Below are positions 11,837 to 21,571 of a stretch of DNA of 64,000 nt, one piece after another. The translations under genes were made by a program, and so were the position numbers. This DNA comes from Mesorhizobium hawassense (GTDB lineage Bacteria > Pseudomonadota > Alphaproteobacteria > Rhizobiales > Rhizobiaceae). The DNA is taken from assembly GCF_003289945.1 (NCBI RefSeq), contig NZ_QMBP01000006.1, positions 62,001 through 126,000 of the forward strand. Reading direction: 5' to 3'. Numbering within the stretch: the first letter of the stretch is position 1; each line of letters begins with the position of its first letter. A model generated the notes under the pieces. The model had not been told where the DNA came from, did not search any database, and saw nothing but the letters and a program-made list of their open reading frames with translations.

Positions 11837-12391
11837 TTAGAACGGCTTCACGATGACCAGGATGACGATGGCGATCATCAGCAATGTGGGGATCTCGTTG
11901 ACGATCCGCCAGTGTCTCGCCGGTTTTTCATTCTTGTCCTCGGCGAATTTCCTGACCGCGCCGGCCAGATAGCCATGCAGTCCCGACAGGACGAGCACCA
12001 GGGCGATCTTGCCGTGCAGCCAGCCGCCGTGGAATGCAAAGCCTTTCCAGGCCAGCCAAAGGCCAAACACCCAGGTCACGATCATCGCCGGATTGATTAT
12101 CCCCCGCAGCAGCCGGCGTTCCATCACCTTGAAGGTCTCGGACTGCACCGAGCCCCTTTCTGCGTCGACGTGATAGACGAAGAGCCGCGGCAGATAGAGC
12201 ATGCCCGCCATCCAGGCGATGACGGCGATCACATGGATCGCCTTGGCCCAGAGATAGAAACCGTCGCCCGCCACGAAATAGAGCAGCGCGGTCGCCACCA
12301 CGAGAACGACGATGCCGATCGCCATGCGCTTCATCGCCTGGCCAGTGCTGTTCCCACTGCTCGCGCTGTTCTCATTGGCTGCATTGCTCAT
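11837..12391 (-). CDS. hemJ: Protoporphyrinogen IX oxidase HemJ
   Basis: A 184-residue membrane protein with four to five TM segments and the HemJ/UPF0093 signature: a conserved His in [28 protein letters not shown] and [16 protein letters not shown]. It oxidises protoporphyrinogen IX to protoporphyrin IX in the cytoplasmic membrane. Its ATG overlaps the hemE stop by four bases (ATGA), so the two heme genes are coupled. The 30-residue hydrophilic N-terminus is longer than in many homologues; an inner ATG at residue 20 ([10 protein letters not shown]) is an alternative. Confidence 0.93.
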   Translation of the reverse strand: MSNAANENSASSGNSTGQAMKRMAIGIVVLVVATALLYFVAGDGFYLWAKAIHVIAVIAWMAGMLYLPRLFVYHVDAERGSVQSETFKVMERRLLRGIINPAMIVTWVFGLWLAWKGFAFHGGWLHGKIALVLVLSGLHGYLAGAVRKFAEDKNEKPARHWRIVNEIPTLLMIAIVILVIVKPF

Positions 12392-13416
12392 CGCTGGCTC
12401 CTCACCATTTTCACCATCGCCTCGACATGCGCCACCGGCGTTTCCGGCGTGATGCCGTGGCCGAGATTGAAGATCAGCGGCCCGCTACCCAGGGTCCTCA
12501 GGATAGAATCGACGCCGTCGGCCAGCGCCTTGCCGCCGGCGACCAGGCGCAGCGGATCGAGATTGCCTTGCACCGCGCCGTCGCGCTGCAGCTCCCTTGC
12601 CATCGACAAAGGCACGGTCCAGTCCAGCCCGAGACCGGTGATGCCGGTCTTTGCCCGATAATCGCGATAACGCTCGCCGGCGCCTTTCGGAAAGCCGATC
12701 ACCGGCACATCGGGATGCACCGCCTTCACCTGCCGGACGATCTCGGCGACCGGCTCGACGCAGAATGCCTCGAAGGATGGTTCGTCCAACACGCCCGACC
12801 AGGAATCGAAAATCTGCACCACGTCGGCGCCGGCTTCGATCTGACGGATGAGATAGGCGGCCGAGTGATCGGCCAGTGCCTTCAAAAGCCGCCCGAAGGC
12901 CTCGGGCTCGCGATAGGCGAAAAGCCGCGCCGGCCCCTGGTCCGGCGTGCCGTGGCCGGCAATCATATAGGTCGCCACCGTCCAAGGCGCGCCGCAGAAG
13001 CCGATCAGCGTCGTTTCGTCAGGCAGTTTCGCGCGCAGCCTGCGCACGGTCTCGTAGACCGGTTCGAGATTCACGTGAAACATATCGCCGTTCAACGCCG
13101 CGATCTCGGCCGCCGTGATCGGCTTCAGGATCGGCCCGCGGCCCTCTTCGAAGCGGACTTCGCGCCCCAAGGCATTAGGCACGACGAGAATGTCGGAAAA
13201 CAGGATCGAGGCGTCGAAGCCGAACCGTTCGATCGGCTGCAGCGTCACTTCGACGGCAAGGTCCGGATCGTAGCAGAGATCGAGGAAGGACCCGGCCCGC
13301 TTCCTTGTCTCGCGATACTCCGGAAGATAGCGGCCGGCCTGCCGCATCATCCAGAGCGGCGGCGGTGAAACCGTCTCGCCCTTGAGGACGTCCAGCATCA
13401 TCCGTTTCCCAGCCAT
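12388..13416 (-). CDS. hemE: Uroporphyrinogen decarboxylase HemE
   Basis: A 342-residue enzyme converting uroporphyrinogen III to coproporphyrinogen III. The family signature [20 protein letters not shown] lies at residues 18-37, and later motifs include [13 protein letters not shown] and [11 protein letters not shown] at the C-terminus. It is the gene nearest the predicted oriC, as in Caulobacter and Sinorhizobium, and its upstream region is the AT-rich edge of that origin. A degenerate parS-like sequence lies within its codons (MFHVNLE). Confidence 0.98.
   Translation of the reverse strand: MAGKRMMLDVLKGETVSPPPLWMMRQAGRYLPEYRETRKRAGSFLDLCYDPDLAVEVTLQPIERFGFDASILFSDILVVPNALGREVRFEEGRGPILKPITAAEIAALNGDMFHVNLEPVYETVRRLRAKLPDETTLIGFCGAPWTVATYMIAGHGTPDQGPARLFAYREPEAFGRLLKALADHSAAYLIRQIEAGADVVQIFDSWSGVLDEPSFEAFCVEPVAEIVRQVKAVHPDVPVIGFPKGAGERYRDYRAKTGITGLGLDWTVPLSMARELQRDGAVQGNLDPLRLVAGGKALADGVDSILRTLGSGPLIFNLGHGITPETPVAHVEAMVKMVRSQR
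13067..13082. promoter_or_regulatory. Degenerate parS-like site 5 (inside hemE)
   Basis: AGATTCACGTGAAACA has the TTCACGTGAAAC core and differs from parS at two bases of the left end. It lies about 400 bp from the predicted origin, in codons for MFHVN. Confidence 0.45.
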
Positions 13417-13817
13417 TCAGCGCTGCCCTCTCCAATCCTCTTAAATCAAATATCTATTTTAAAAGAGTCTTCTGATTCTAAGAGTCTGTTGGTTGTGATG
13501 GTTGCGACCTGTCCAGCCTGCGGGCCGAAAAGGCCAGTCAGCATATTGTCGCGTACTCGCTTTCGCAATTTGGAGGGATCTGGGGACGGCGCGGATTCCG
13601 GCTTTGGAGTCAAACGCTTGGCTTTCCGGCCTCGAACTCCGTGCTGTGGATGAAACCGGCCAAGAAAAGTTGATCCCCAGTTTTGTCCCCAGCGCCGCGA
13701 CAAAGCCTACAGCGCGGCGAATTGTGGACAACCAGCCATCTGATACACTCGCTTTTTGACCCGAGGCCTTCCCATCCCGCCTTGTCCACAATTGCCCACA
13801 GCCTGGACCCATCCCCT
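13417..13817. other. Predicted chromosomal replication origin (oriC)
   Basis: This gene-free 400-bp gap between hemE and ppsR starts with an AT-rich stretch (about 13437-13495) in an otherwise GC-rich region, a candidate unwinding element. Nonamers close to the DnaA box TTATCCACA follow: TGTGGATGA 13645-13653, TGTGGACAA 13723-13731 and TTGTCCACA 13782-13790 (one mismatch each), plus TTGTCCCCA 13683, TTGCCCACA 13792 and TGTGAACAA 13817 (two mismatches). Five GANTC sites lie between 13465 and 13611. Genes diverge from it on both sides, and the hemE-flanked location matches the known origins of Caulobacter and Sinorhizobium. Confidence 0.85.
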
Positions 13818-14639
13818 GTGAACAAACCTCAGAGCTTCTTCCACCTGCACCTGATCTCCGACGCCACCGGCGAAACGCTGCTGGCGGCCGGCCGTGCGGC
13901 GTCCGCGCAATACAAGGACGCGCGCGCCATCGAGCATATCTATCCGCTGATCCGCACCGAAAAGCAGGTCGCCAAGGTCTTCGAGGACATCGAGGAAGAG
14001 CCTGGCATCATCCTCTATACGGTGGTCGACCAGAAGCTCGCGCGCTCGATCGACGAGCGCTGCGCCGCCATGGGCCTGCCTTGCGTCTCCGTGCTGGAGC
14101 CGGTGCTTGCCGTCTTCCAATCCTATCTCGGCACGCCGGCCGGCCGCCGCGTCGGCGCGCAACATGTGCTCGATGCCGAATATTTCCGTCGCATCGATGC
14201 GCTGAACTTCACCATGGAGCATGATGACGGCCAGCTGCCGGCCAATATGGACGATGCCGATATCGTGCTGATCGGCATATCGCGCACCTCGAAGACGCCG
14301 ACCAGCATCTATCTCGCCAATCGCGGCCACAAGACCGCCAACATCCCGATCGTCCTCGGCGTGCCGCTGCCCGAAAGCCTGATCGCCGCAAGCAAACCGC
14401 TGGTCGTCGGCCTCATAGCCACGGCCGAGCGCATCTCGCATGTCCGGCAAAACCGCATCCTCGGCAATACCAGCAGCTTCGTACCCAACGACTATATCGA
14501 CCGCGCCGCGATCAACGAGGAGCTCGCCTATGCGCGCCAGCTCTGCACACGGCACGGCTGGCCGATGATCGACGTCAGCCGCCGCTCCATCGAGGAAACG
14601 GCCGCCGCCATCGTTGCCCTGCGGAGCAAGAACAGATAA
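13818..14639 (+). CDS. ppsR: Pyruvate phosphate dikinase regulatory protein (DUF299)
   Basis: A 273-residue member of the DUF299 family, bifunctional kinase/pyrophosphorylases that switch PEP synthase or pyruvate phosphate dikinase on and off. It opens [15 protein letters not shown] and carries the P-loop-like [18 protein letters not shown] near residues 150-170. The start is GTG 13818 ([10 protein letters not shown]), giving the normal family length; the frame stays open upstream through oriC, which is not credible as coding. It is the first rightward gene after the origin, followed by maf. Which dikinase it controls cannot be told from this window. Confidence 0.93.
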   Translation: MNKPQSFFHLHLISDATGETLLAAGRAASAQYKDARAIEHIYPLIRTEKQVAKVFEDIEEEPGIILYTVVDQKLARSIDERCAAMGLPCVSVLEPVLAVFQSYLGTPAGRRVGAQHVLDAEYFRRIDALNFTMEHDDGQLPANMDDADIVLIGISRTSKTPTSIYLANRGHKTANIPIVLGVPLPESLIAASKPLVVGLIATAERISHVRQNRILGNTSSFVPNDYIDRAAINEELAYARQLCTRHGWPMIDVSRRSIEETAAAIVALRSKNR

Positions 14640-14680
14640 CCCATTGCCCCGATCAACCGGGACGCGATGGGCGAAACATC

Positions 14681-15274
14681 ATGGCCGAGAAAATCATCCT
14701 CGCTTCGGGCAGTCCGTACCGCAAGGCGATGCTCGTCGATGCCGGCCTCGATATCGAAGCGGTGCCGGCCGATGTCGACGAACGCGCCCTCGAGGCTCCG
14801 CTGAAGGATGTCGCGCCGGAGGATGTCGCCTCGATCCTAGCCGAGGCCAAGGCGACCGAGGTCAGCGAGCGCAAGTCCGGCGCCCTGGTGCTCGGCTGCG
14901 ACCAGACCCTGTCGCTCGGCGACGAGGTCTTTCACAAGCCCGCCGACATGGAAGGCGCGCGCCGTCATCTGCTCGCGCTCTCCGGCACGACGCATCAATT
15001 GAACAGCGCCGCCGTGCTTTGCCGCGACGGCGAAGTGCTGTGGCGCCATGTCGGCATCGCCAGTCTCACCATGCGCAAGCTCGATCCCGCCTTCATCGGC
15101 CGGCATCTGGCGCGTGTCGGCGCCAAGGCGCTGTCCAGCGTCGGCGCCTACCAGATCGAAGGCGAAGGCATCCAGCTGTTCGAGAAGATCGAGGGCGACT
15201 ATTTCACCATCGTCGGCCTGCCGCTGCTGCCGGTGCTGAAAGAGCTGCGCGACCTGGGAGCAATCGATGGCTGA
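14681..15274 (+). CDS. maf: Maf-family nucleotide pyrophosphatase
   Basis: A 197-residue Maf/HAM1-like protein beginning [19 protein letters not shown], the conserved opening, with the [21 protein letters not shown] segment and [21 protein letters not shown] later. Maf proteins hydrolyse non-canonical or modified nucleoside triphosphates to monophosphates and have been linked to septum control. It follows ppsR by about 40 bp and overlaps aroE by eight bases, so ppsR-maf-aroE-coaE probably form one operon. Confidence 0.93.
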   Translation: MAEKIILASGSPYRKAMLVDAGLDIEAVPADVDERALEAPLKDVAPEDVASILAEAKATEVSERKSGALVLGCDQTLSLGDEVFHKPADMEGARRHLLALSGTTHQLNSAAVLCRDGEVLWRHVGIASLTMRKLDPAFIGRHLARVGAKALSSVGAYQIEGEGIQLFEKIEGDYFTIVGLPLLPVLKELRDLGAIDG

Positions 15275-16100
15275 CAAAAAGGCCTTTGTCACCGGGCACC
15301 CGATCGCGCATTCGCGCTCGCCCAAGATCCATGGCCATTGGCTGGCGAAATACGGCATCGACGGCAGTTACCAGGCGCTCGACGTGCGGCCGGAAGATCT
15401 TGCCGCCTTCCTGGGATCGCTCGAGCAAAGCGGTCTCAGCGGCGGCAATGTCACCATTCCGCACAAGGAAGCCGCCTTCGCCCTGGTCGAGCGCCGCGAC
15501 GAAGCGGCGGAAGTGATCGGCGCGGTCAACACGCTCTGGCTGGAAGACGGCGTACTCTGGGGCGGCAACACGGACGGCCTCGGCTTCGCCGGCAATCTCG
15601 ACCAATATGCGCCGGGCTGGGCGGCAAACGGTCCGACCGTGGTGCTGGGCGCCGGCGGTGCCTCGCGCGCCGTCATCCATGCGCTGAAAGAGCGCGGCGT
15701 GACGGATATCCGCATCGTCAACCGCACGCTGCCGAGGGCGCGCGAGCTCGCCGACCGTTTCGGCGCTGGTGTTTCCGCGCATAGCGCGGAGGCCGTGGGC
15801 GAGCTGCTGGCCGACGCCGGCCTGCTCGTCAACACCACCTCGCTCGGCATGCATGGCGATGCGACGCTCTCCGCCGATCCGGCCGGGCTGCCGGACCACG
15901 CCATCGTCACCGACATCGTCTATGTGCCGCTGGAGACGCCTCTGCTTGCCGCTGCCAGGGCGCGTGGTCTGAAGACGGTCGACGGTCTGGGCATGCTGCT
16001 GCATCAGGCCGCCCCCGGTTTCGAACGCTGGTTCGGCCGGAAGCCGGAAGTCACGCCCGAATTGCGGCGCATGATCGTCGCCGACATCGAAGGCCATTGA
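15267..16100 (+). CDS. aroE: Shikimate dehydrogenase AroE
   Basis: A 277-residue NADP-dependent enzyme reducing 3-dehydroshikimate in aromatic amino-acid synthesis. Substrate-site motifs are visible: [16 protein letters not shown] (Ser pair) at residues 11-26, [10 protein letters not shown] with the catalytic Lys near residue 69, and NTDGLGF with the catalytic Asp. The NADP fold shows [12 protein letters not shown]. It overlaps the end of maf, and coaE begins four bases after its stop. Confidence 0.97.
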   Translation: MADKKAFVTGHPIAHSRSPKIHGHWLAKYGIDGSYQALDVRPEDLAAFLGSLEQSGLSGGNVTIPHKEAAFALVERRDEAAEVIGAVNTLWLEDGVLWGGNTDGLGFAGNLDQYAPGWAANGPTVVLGAGGASRAVIHALKERGVTDIRIVNRTLPRARELADRFGAGVSAHSAEAVGELLADAGLLVNTTSLGMHGDATLSADPAGLPDHAIVTDIVYVPLETPLLAAARARGLKTVDGLGMLLHQAAPGFERWFGRKPEVTPELRRMIVADIEGH

Positions 16101-16104
16101 CGGC

Positions 16105-16707
16105 ATGATCGTGCTCGGCCTCACCGGATCGATCGGCATGGGCAAGTCGGCCACGGCCAAGATGTTCGCCGAGGCGGGCGTGCCGGTGCATGATTCCGAC
16201 GAGACCGTGCATCGCCTTTATGCCGGCAAGGCCGTGCCATTGGTCGAAGCGGCTTTTCCAGGAACGACAGAAGCGGGCGTGGTCGATCGCGTAAAGCTTG
16301 GCCAGCATGTGCTCGCCGATCCGACCGCGCTGAAGAAGCTAGAAGCGATCGTGCACCCGCTGGTGCGCGCCGACGCCGACGCGTTCCTGGCCAGGCACCG
16401 CGCCGCCGGCGCGCCGATCGCCGTGCTCGACATCCCTCTGTTGTTCGAAACCGGCGGCCGCAACCGTGTCGACAAGGTCGTGGTCGTCACCGCCTCGCCC
16501 GACATCCAGCGCGCGCGTGTGCTCGCCAGGCCGGGCATGAGCGAGGCGAAGTTCTTGTCGATCCTCGCCAAGCAGGTGCCCGACGCCGACAAGCGCCGCC
16601 AGGCCGATTTCATCATCGACACCGGGCTCGGCTTCGACGCCGCGCGACAGGCGGTCGGCGCGATCATCGCGGAACTGGGGGATAAGCAGGGCGCGTCTCG
16701 CTCCTGA
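16105..16707 (+). CDS. coaE: Dephospho-CoA kinase CoaE
   Basis: A 200-residue P-loop kinase catalysing the last step of coenzyme A synthesis. Walker A is [12 protein letters not shown] at residues 4-15; [14 protein letters not shown] and IPLLFETGG follow, both CoaE hallmarks. The ATG lies four bases after the aroE stop, consistent with one transcript from ppsR or maf. The following dnaQ starts about 85 bases later. Confidence 0.97.
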   Translation: MIVLGLTGSIGMGKSATAKMFAEAGVPVHDSDETVHRLYAGKAVPLVEAAFPGTTEAGVVDRVKLGQHVLADPTALKKLEAIVHPLVRADADAFLARHRAAGAPIAVLDIPLLFETGGRNRVDKVVVVTASPDIQRARVLARPGMSEAKFLSILAKQVPDADKRRQADFIIDTGLGFDAARQAVGAIIAELGDKQGASRS

Positions 16708-16791
16708 CGCTTGCCGTCAGCAGCGGGCATTGCCATTTCTTGCCGAAGCACGATGCTGGTCTCGTGCCAGGGACAACTGATTCGAATTCGA

Positions 16792-17496
16792 ATGCGCGAG
16801 ATCATCTTCGATACCGAAACCACCGGCCTCGATTTACGCGACGACCGCATCATCGAGCTCGGCGGCGTCGAGCTGGTCAACCGCTTCCCGACCGGCCGCA
16901 CCTTCCACAAATTCATCAATCCGCAAGGCCGCGCCATCCATGCCGAGGCCCAGGCCGTGCACGGCATAAGCGCCGCCGATCTTGATGGTAAGCCAATATT
17001 CGCCGAAATCGTCGAGGAGTGGCTGGCCTTCACCGACGGCGCCAAGCTGATCGCCCACAACGCTACCTTCGACCTCGGCTTCCTCAACCTCGAATATAGC
17101 CGGCTCGACCAGCCGGCCATCGACCCCGGCCGCATCATAGACACGCTGGCGCTGGCGCGCCGCAAACATCCGATGGGGCCGAACTCGCTCGACGCGCTCT
17201 GCCGCCGCTACGGCATCGACAACACCCGCCGCACCAAGCACGGCGCGCTGCTCGACTCCGAGCTGCTGGCTGAAGTCTATATCGAGCTCATCGGCGGCAA
17301 GCAGGCGGCGCTGGTCCTGGAGGCCGTGGCGGTGCAGATGAACGGCGCCGGCGAGGTGGCCGATATCGACATCTCGATCGGCGCCAGGCCGATCGCCCTG
17401 CCGCCGCGTCTGAGCGAAGCCGACCGCGCCGCGCATGCCGGGCTGGTTTCGACGCTGGGTGAAAAGGCGTTGTGGCTGAAGGTGGCGGTGGGTTGA
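16792..17496 (+). CDS. dnaQ: DNA polymerase III epsilon subunit (3'-5' exonuclease)
   Basis: This 234-residue proofreading exonuclease has the DEDDh motifs: IIFDTETTGLD at residues 4-14 (Exo I), AHNATFDLGFL near 90 (Exo II) and the Exo III region KHGALLDSELLAEVY near 145-160. ATG 16792 (MREIIFDTETTG) is the natural start; an upstream extension is not conserved. It is the last gene of the rightward origin-proximal cluster; repeats and the secB terminator follow. Confidence 0.97.
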   Translation: MREIIFDTETTGLDLRDDRIIELGGVELVNRFPTGRTFHKFINPQGRAIHAEAQAVHGISAADLDGKPIFAEIVEEWLAFTDGAKLIAHNATFDLGFLNLEYSRLDQPAIDPGRIIDTLALARRKHPMGPNSLDALCRRYGIDNTRRTKHGALLDSELLAEVYIELIGGKQAALVLEAVAVQMNGAGEVADIDISIGARPIALPPRLSEADRAAHAGLVSTLGEKALWLKVAVG

Positions 17497-17540
17497 GCGC
17501 CTTTGGCGCGAACGTTGGAGATTAGCCGAACCGCTCATCC

Positions 17541-17700
17541 CGTCGTCATACTCGGGCTTGACCCGAGTATCCATGCCGTGACCTCTACCGCAGAGTGCAA
17601 CGGTGCAGAATTCTGTAACCGCAGCAGCGCCTTAGCGTCCCGGCATGGATTCTAGGGTCTGCGCGCGTCGCTCCGCTCCTTGCTCCGCCCTAGAATGACA
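17541..17700. repeat. Gene-less pair of GIY-YIG-type inverted arms
   Basis: The left arm is a short variant with a perfect hairpin ATACTCGGG-CTTGA-CCCGAGTAT (17548-17570), then CCATGCCGTGAC. The right arm (17641-17699) is the standard CGGCATGGATTCTAGGGTCT form with one or two substitutions. Between them is ACGGTGCAGAATTCTGTAAC, close to the central palindrome of the other gene-less pairs. The rest of the 17497-17790 gap holds only the secB terminator. Confidence 0.8.
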
Positions 17701-17739
17701 ACCGCACAGAGGTCATCGCCAATCTCAGACGCCTCCGAC

Positions 17740-17767
17740 AAAAAAAGCCCGGCGCGAAGCCGGGCTC
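17740..17767 (-). terminator. Rho-independent terminator of secB
   Basis: On the minus strand GAGCCCGGCTTCGCGCCGGG followed by CTTTTTTT is a textbook intrinsic terminator, about 25 bases past the secB stop. Confidence 0.9.
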
Positions 17768-17790
17768 TCGATGTGTAGCGGTGCGCCCTC

Positions 17791-18291
17791 TCAGCTTACC
17801 TGCGTCTTGCCTGCCGCCTGGTCCTCGGCGATGCGCTGCTGGAACATCTGCGCGAAATCGATCGGGTCGAGCATCAGCGGCGGGAAGCCGCCATTGCGGG
17901 TGGCGTCGGCGATGATCTGGCGCGCGAACGGGAACAAAAGCCGCGGGCATTCGATGAACAGGATCGGCAGCATGTGCTCCTGCGGGAAGCCCGAGATGGC
18001 GAAGACGCCGCCATAGACCAGCTCGACATTGAACAGCACTTCCTGGTCGAAGGAAGCCTTGGCGTTCAGCGTCAGGTTGACGTCGAACTGCTTGTCCGAA
18101 AGCGGGTTGGCATTGACGTTGACATTGATGGCGATGCCGGGAGCCTTGTCGCGGCCGCGCAGCGAGTTCGGAGCGCCGGGGCTTTCGAAGGACAGGTCCT
18201 TCACATACTGGGCAAGCACATTGAGCGAGGGCTGGTTCTGGGTGCCGTTGCCGTTGGCTGCGCCGGTCGCGGCGTCATCGTTGCTGGCCAT
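17791..18291 (-). CDS. secB: Protein-export chaperone SecB
   Basis: A 166-residue SecB, the tetrameric chaperone that holds preproteins unfolded for SecA. Conserved blocks are visible: [19 protein letters not shown] near residues 23-41, [10 protein letters not shown], and [20 protein letters not shown] in the C-terminal half, with [11 protein letters not shown] following. ATG 18291 is used; an open extension of 45 codons upstream is not conserved. It is a single gene with its own terminator, convergent with dnaQ. Confidence 0.97.
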   Translation of the reverse strand: MASNDDAATGAANGNGTQNQPSLNVLAQYVKDLSFESPGAPNSLRGRDKAPGIAINVNVNANPLSDKQFDVNLTLNAKASFDQEVLFNVELVYGGVFAISGFPQEHMLPILFIECPRLLFPFARQIIADATRNGGFPPLMLDPIDFAQMFQQRIAEDQAAGKTQVS

Positions 18292-18411
18292 GAGCCTTTG
18301 GTCCTTTTGCCTGGGCAGCACTGCTGACCGGATTGAAATCGCGGGTTCGCTACCATGCTCGGCCGGACAAAACAAGTTTTGCGGCCTTATCGGGCAAAAG
18401 GTCCAGGGCCG

Positions 18412-18470
18412 ATGCATGTCGCCCAAAAAATACGCAGCCGTTTTGGGAAAACGACATGCATCAAAACAAA
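18412..18470 (+). repeat. Variable-arm hairpin repeat, copy 1
   Basis: ATGCATGTCG (18412-18421) pairs with CGACATGCAT (18452-18461) around a spacer holding GCAGCCGTTTTGGG, and TCAAAACAAA follows. The copy at 24700-24757 shares this layout and arms; 44717-44780 has the same layout with different arms. Confidence 0.75.
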
Positions 18471-18508
18471 ACTCAAAGCGCGTTGGCGCGAATCTGGTTC
18501 GACGCGCT

Positions 18509-19003
18509 TTAATCGTTTTTCAGCCGCCGCCACGGCGAATTGTGATCCGGCCGGTTCGGATAATCGTCGCGGGAATAGTCGCTGTCGTCGAGGTCGATGA
18601 CAGTGTCGCGCCGGCGCGCCGAAAAGCCGCTGCTGAAGCTGGTCGCCATGACGATGCGGTTCTTGAGCAGGCGCCAGGCGAAGTCGCGCACCGGCGGCAA
18701 CAGCAGAAGAATGGCGAAAATGTCGGTGATGAAGCCGGGGATGATCAGCAGGATCGCCGCCAGCACGATCATCGCGCCATGCGCGAGCTGGCGGCTGGGA
18801 TCATGCCCGGCATCCATCTCGGCCCGCACCCGTGTCATGACGCCGAAACCCTGATGCCGCAGCAGCAGGCTGCCGGCGACGCTGGACAGGATGACAAGCC
18901 CGACCGTCGCCAAAGCGCCGATTTCGCGGCCCACGACCACGAATCCGGCGATCTCCAGCAGCGGCAGCAGGAGCAGGAACAGCGGGATGAACGAAACGCG
19001 CAA
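18509..19003 (-). CDS. fxsA: FxsA family membrane protein
   Basis: A 164-residue protein with three hydrophobic segments (residues 4-24, 31-48 and 77-100), the typical FxsA layout, including [20 protein letters not shown] and [20 protein letters not shown], and a hydrophilic C-terminal tail. In E. coli FxsA affects exclusion of phage T7 by the F plasmid; the general role is unknown. It diverges from the Tim44-like gene with a roughly 190-bp shared upstream region. Confidence 0.88.
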   Translation of the reverse strand: MRVSFIPLFLLLLPLLEIAGFVVVGREIGALATVGLVILSSVAGSLLLRHQGFGVMTRVRAEMDAGHDPSRQLAHGAMIVLAAILLIIPGFITDIFAILLLLPPVRDFAWRLLKNRIVMATSFSSGFSARRRDTVIDLDDSDYSRDDYPNRPDHNSPWRRLKND

Positions 19004-19205
19004 GTCTTGACCGATCGCTTTCTTCTTTTGCGGCCCGGCGGATAATCGCCACTGGCCTTGGCGCCCTTAGATAGGTATGGCTGCCTTTGATTTGAATGAT
19101 TGCGCCTGCCGTTCTATATGCTTTGAGTGTTGAACGCTATGCGACCGCGGTCCCCGAGGGGGTTATGCCGGTCCGGCAAGAACAGGGTTCGAGTTGGCGG
19201 AAAAT

Positions 19206-19913
19206 ATGGGTTTCTTCGACTTCGGCACGATTTTCTTCCTGATTGCGGCGGTTGTGATCTTTTTCCAGCTGCGCAACGTGCTTGGACGTCGCACCGGAAA
19301 CGAGCGTCCGCCCTTCGATCCGTATTCGGCGAGCCGCACGCGCGAGGCCGATGCGGCGCAGAAATCCGAAAATGTCGTGTCGCTGCCGCGCAAGCGCATG
19401 CCGGGCGAAACCGCGGCCGAGACCTATGCCGACATCGACGCCTTCGCCAAACCCGACACCGATCTCAACAGGGGGCTGCGCACCATCAAGGACAATGATG
19501 CGTCGTTCGAGCCCAAGACCTTCGTCGACGGCGCCAAGATGGCCTATGAGATGATCGTCATGGCCTATGCCGATGGCGACAGAAAGACCCTGAAGAACCT
19601 TTTGTCGCGCGAGGTCTATGACGGCTTCGTCGCCGCGATCGGCGAGCGCGAGGCCAAGTCGGAGAAAATCCAGTCGTCCTTCGTCGGCATCGACAAGGCC
19701 GACATCGTCGCCGCCGAAATGAAGGGCTCGGAAGCGCATCTCACGCTGCGCATCGTTTCCGAGCTGATCTCGGCGACCCGCGACAAGGCCGGCGCCGTCA
19801 TCGACGGCGACCCGGAAACCGTGGCCGAGGTCAAGGATGTCTGGACCTTCGCCCGCGACACCCGCTCGCGCGACCCGAACTGGAAGCTCGTCGCCACCGA
19901 AGAAGAAGATTGA
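19206..19913 (+). CDS. Tim44/TimA-type membrane-anchored protein
   Basis: An N-terminal hydrophobic anchor (GFFDFGTIFFLIAAVVIFFQL) is followed by a charged linker (LRNVLGRRTGNERPPFDPYS, highly conserved in rhizobial homologues) and a C-terminal Tim44-like domain with KTFVDGAKMAYEMIVMAYADGD and VWTFARDTRSRDPNWKLVAT. Homologues of mitochondrial Tim44 are common in alphaproteobacteria; their role is not settled, though one is linked to membrane-protein complexes. ATG 19206 is used; TTG 19194 would add four residues. mltA follows at 23 bp, and secB and FxsA lie upstream, so an envelope-transport context is plausible. Confidence 0.88.
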   Translation: MGFFDFGTIFFLIAAVVIFFQLRNVLGRRTGNERPPFDPYSASRTREADAAQKSENVVSLPRKRMPGETAAETYADIDAFAKPDTDLNRGLRTIKDNDASFEPKTFVDGAKMAYEMIVMAYADGDRKTLKNLLSREVYDGFVAAIGEREAKSEKIQSSFVGIDKADIVAAEMKGSEAHLTLRIVSELISATRDKAGAVIDGDPETVAEVKDVWTFARDTRSRDPNWKLVATEEED

Positions 19914-19936
19914 GATAAAGCGGCGGGGCCCCAGTC

Positions 19937-21040
19937 GTGCCGCTCTCTCCCACGTTCAGCGAAAAATCCTTCACCGATCTCCCGGGGTGGGACGAGGATG
20001 GGCACGTTGAGGCCTTCGCCGCGTTCCGCCGCTCCGCCTTCCATGCGCCGGTAAAGCCTTATCGCACCGGTTCGCTCGGCGTCGATTTCGGCGCCTTTGC
20101 CGAGGCCTATGCCGAGGCGCGTGCCGTTTCGGCGCCGAATCGGTCCGAGGCGCGATCCTTCTTCGAGCGGCATTTCGTTCCGATGCTGGTGAAGGCCGAA
20201 AATGGCTCGGGTCTCGTCACTGGCTTCTATGAGCCGGAGGTCGAGGCCTCGCCGGTCAGGACGGAGCGGTTCGTCGTGCCGCTGCTGTCGCGCCCCGCCG
20301 ACCTGATCGACATCGACGACGACAACCGGCCCACCGGCATGGACGCCTATCTGGCCTTCGCCCGCCGGACGGATGACGGCCCCGTCGAATATTTCGACCG
20401 TGGCGCGATCGAGCGCGGCGCGCTCGCCGGCAAAAATCTCGAAATCGCCTGGCTGGCCGAAAAGGTCGACGCGTTCTTCATCCATGTTCAGGGCGCGGCA
20501 CGGCTGAAGATGACCGATGGCAGGCTCGCCCGCGTCACCTATGCCGCGAAGTCGGGCCAGCGCTTCACCGGCCCTGGCAAGATCTTGAGCGAGCTCGGCG
20601 AGATCCCGCTGGAAAAGGTTACGATGCAGTCGATCCGCGCCTGGTTCAAGGCGCATCCGGACCGGGTCGACGAGACCCTGTGGCAGAACCGCTCCTATAT
20701 CTTCTTCCGCGAAGCCGCGGTCGAAGACGCCGCGCTTGGGCCAATCGCAGCCGCCAAGGTGCCGCTGACGCCGGGGCGCTCGGTCGCGGTCGACCGGCTG
20801 CTGCATACGTTCGGCACGCCTTTCTATATCGACGCTCCGACGCTCACCGCCTTCGATCAAAAACCATTCCGGCGGCTGATGATCGCGCAGGACACCGGCT
20901 CGGCCATCACCGGACCGGCGCGGGGCGATCTCTTCGCCGGCTCCGGCGATGCCGCCGGCGAGATCGCCGGCGTGGTCCGTAACGCGGCTGACTTCTACGC
21001 GCTTGTGCCCCGCGCGCTGTTGCATGGAGAGCGCCGGTGA
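19937..21040 (+). CDS. mltA: Membrane-bound lytic murein transglycosylase A (MltA)
   Basis: A 367-residue MltA-domain protein with a C-terminal 3D domain. LVTGFYEPEVEAS near residue 95 and the C-terminal MIAQDTGSAITGPARGDLF containing the family's catalytic Asp are clear. It cleaves the MurNAc-GlcNAc bond of peptidoglycan, giving 1,6-anhydro ends. No obvious signal peptide or lipobox is visible from the GTG 19937 start, which is unusual for MltA; export could depend on an unseen upstream start. The stop overlaps the Smr gene by four bases. Confidence 0.92.
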   Translation: MPLSPTFSEKSFTDLPGWDEDGHVEAFAAFRRSAFHAPVKPYRTGSLGVDFGAFAEAYAEARAVSAPNRSEARSFFERHFVPMLVKAENGSGLVTGFYEPEVEASPVRTERFVVPLLSRPADLIDIDDDNRPTGMDAYLAFARRTDDGPVEYFDRGAIERGALAGKNLEIAWLAEKVDAFFIHVQGAARLKMTDGRLARVTYAAKSGQRFTGPGKILSELGEIPLEKVTMQSIRAWFKAHPDRVDETLWQNRSYIFFREAAVEDAALGPIAAAKVPLTPGRSVAVDRLLHTFGTPFYIDAPTLTAFDQKPFRRLMIAQDTGSAITGPARGDLFAGSGDAAGEIAGVVRNAADFYALVPRALLHGERR

Positions 21041-21561
21041 GCCGTCGCGACGATCATCTCAGCGACGACGATCGCATCCTGTGGAACCTGGTGGCGCGGT
21101 CGGCCCGGCCACTGAAAGGCAAGACCGCCGTCGAGATCCCCGACATCATCGAGCCGAAGCCCGCGCCGGCCGCCGCTCCGGTCAACGGCGTCGCGGCCAC
21201 AGCCGCCAAACCCAAGCCGCAGCAAGTGGCGCACTCGCTGGATGACCAGACGCTGCACAAGCTGAAAAAAGGTCGGCTGCCGATCGAGGGCCGGGTCGAT
21301 TTGCACGGCATGACGCAGGACGAGGCCTATTCGCTGCTGCTCACCTTCTTCAATCGGGCGCATGCCGGCGGCGTCCGCTATGTGCTGATCATCACCGGCA
21401 AGGGCTCGTCCTCCGGCGGCGACGGCATCCTGCGGCGCGCCGTGCCGGCATGGCTGTCGACGCCGGCCTTCCGCCATCTGGTCTCCAGCCACGATCATGC
21501 CGCGCGCAACCATGGTGGCTCCGGCGCGCTTTATGTGCGACTGCGGCGCACGCGTTCATGA
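21037..21561 (+). CDS. Smr/MutS2-type domain protein
   Basis: A 174-residue protein with an unstructured Pro/Ala-rich N-terminal half and a C-terminal Smr domain: RVDLHGMTQDEAYSLLLTFF (the LDLHG-type motif) around residues 87-106 and VLIITGKGSSSGGDGILRRAVPAWL. Smr domains are nucleic-acid endonucleases or binders. It starts with GTG 21037, overlapping the mltA stop, so mltA, smr and the XRE gene look co-transcribed. Its substrate is unknown. Confidence 0.9.
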   Translation: MSRRDDHLSDDDRILWNLVARSARPLKGKTAVEIPDIIEPKPAPAAAPVNGVAATAAKPKPQQVAHSLDDQTLHKLKKGRLPIEGRVDLHGMTQDEAYSLLLTFFNRAHAGGVRYVLIITGKGSSSGGDGILRRAVPAWLSTPAFRHLVSSHDHAARNHGGSGALYVRLRRTRS

Positions 21562-21571
21562 GCAGAGTGTC

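Noticed and set aside
13437..13465. Two TTAA motifs beside hemE as a CtrA box in the origin
   Set aside because: They are 14 bases apart instead of seven, so they do not fit the CtrA consensus, though half-sites cannot be excluded.
13446..13703. Small frames on both strands inside the hemE-ppsR gap
   Set aside because: They overlap each other and the origin features, carry no family motif and lack good ribosome-binding sites.
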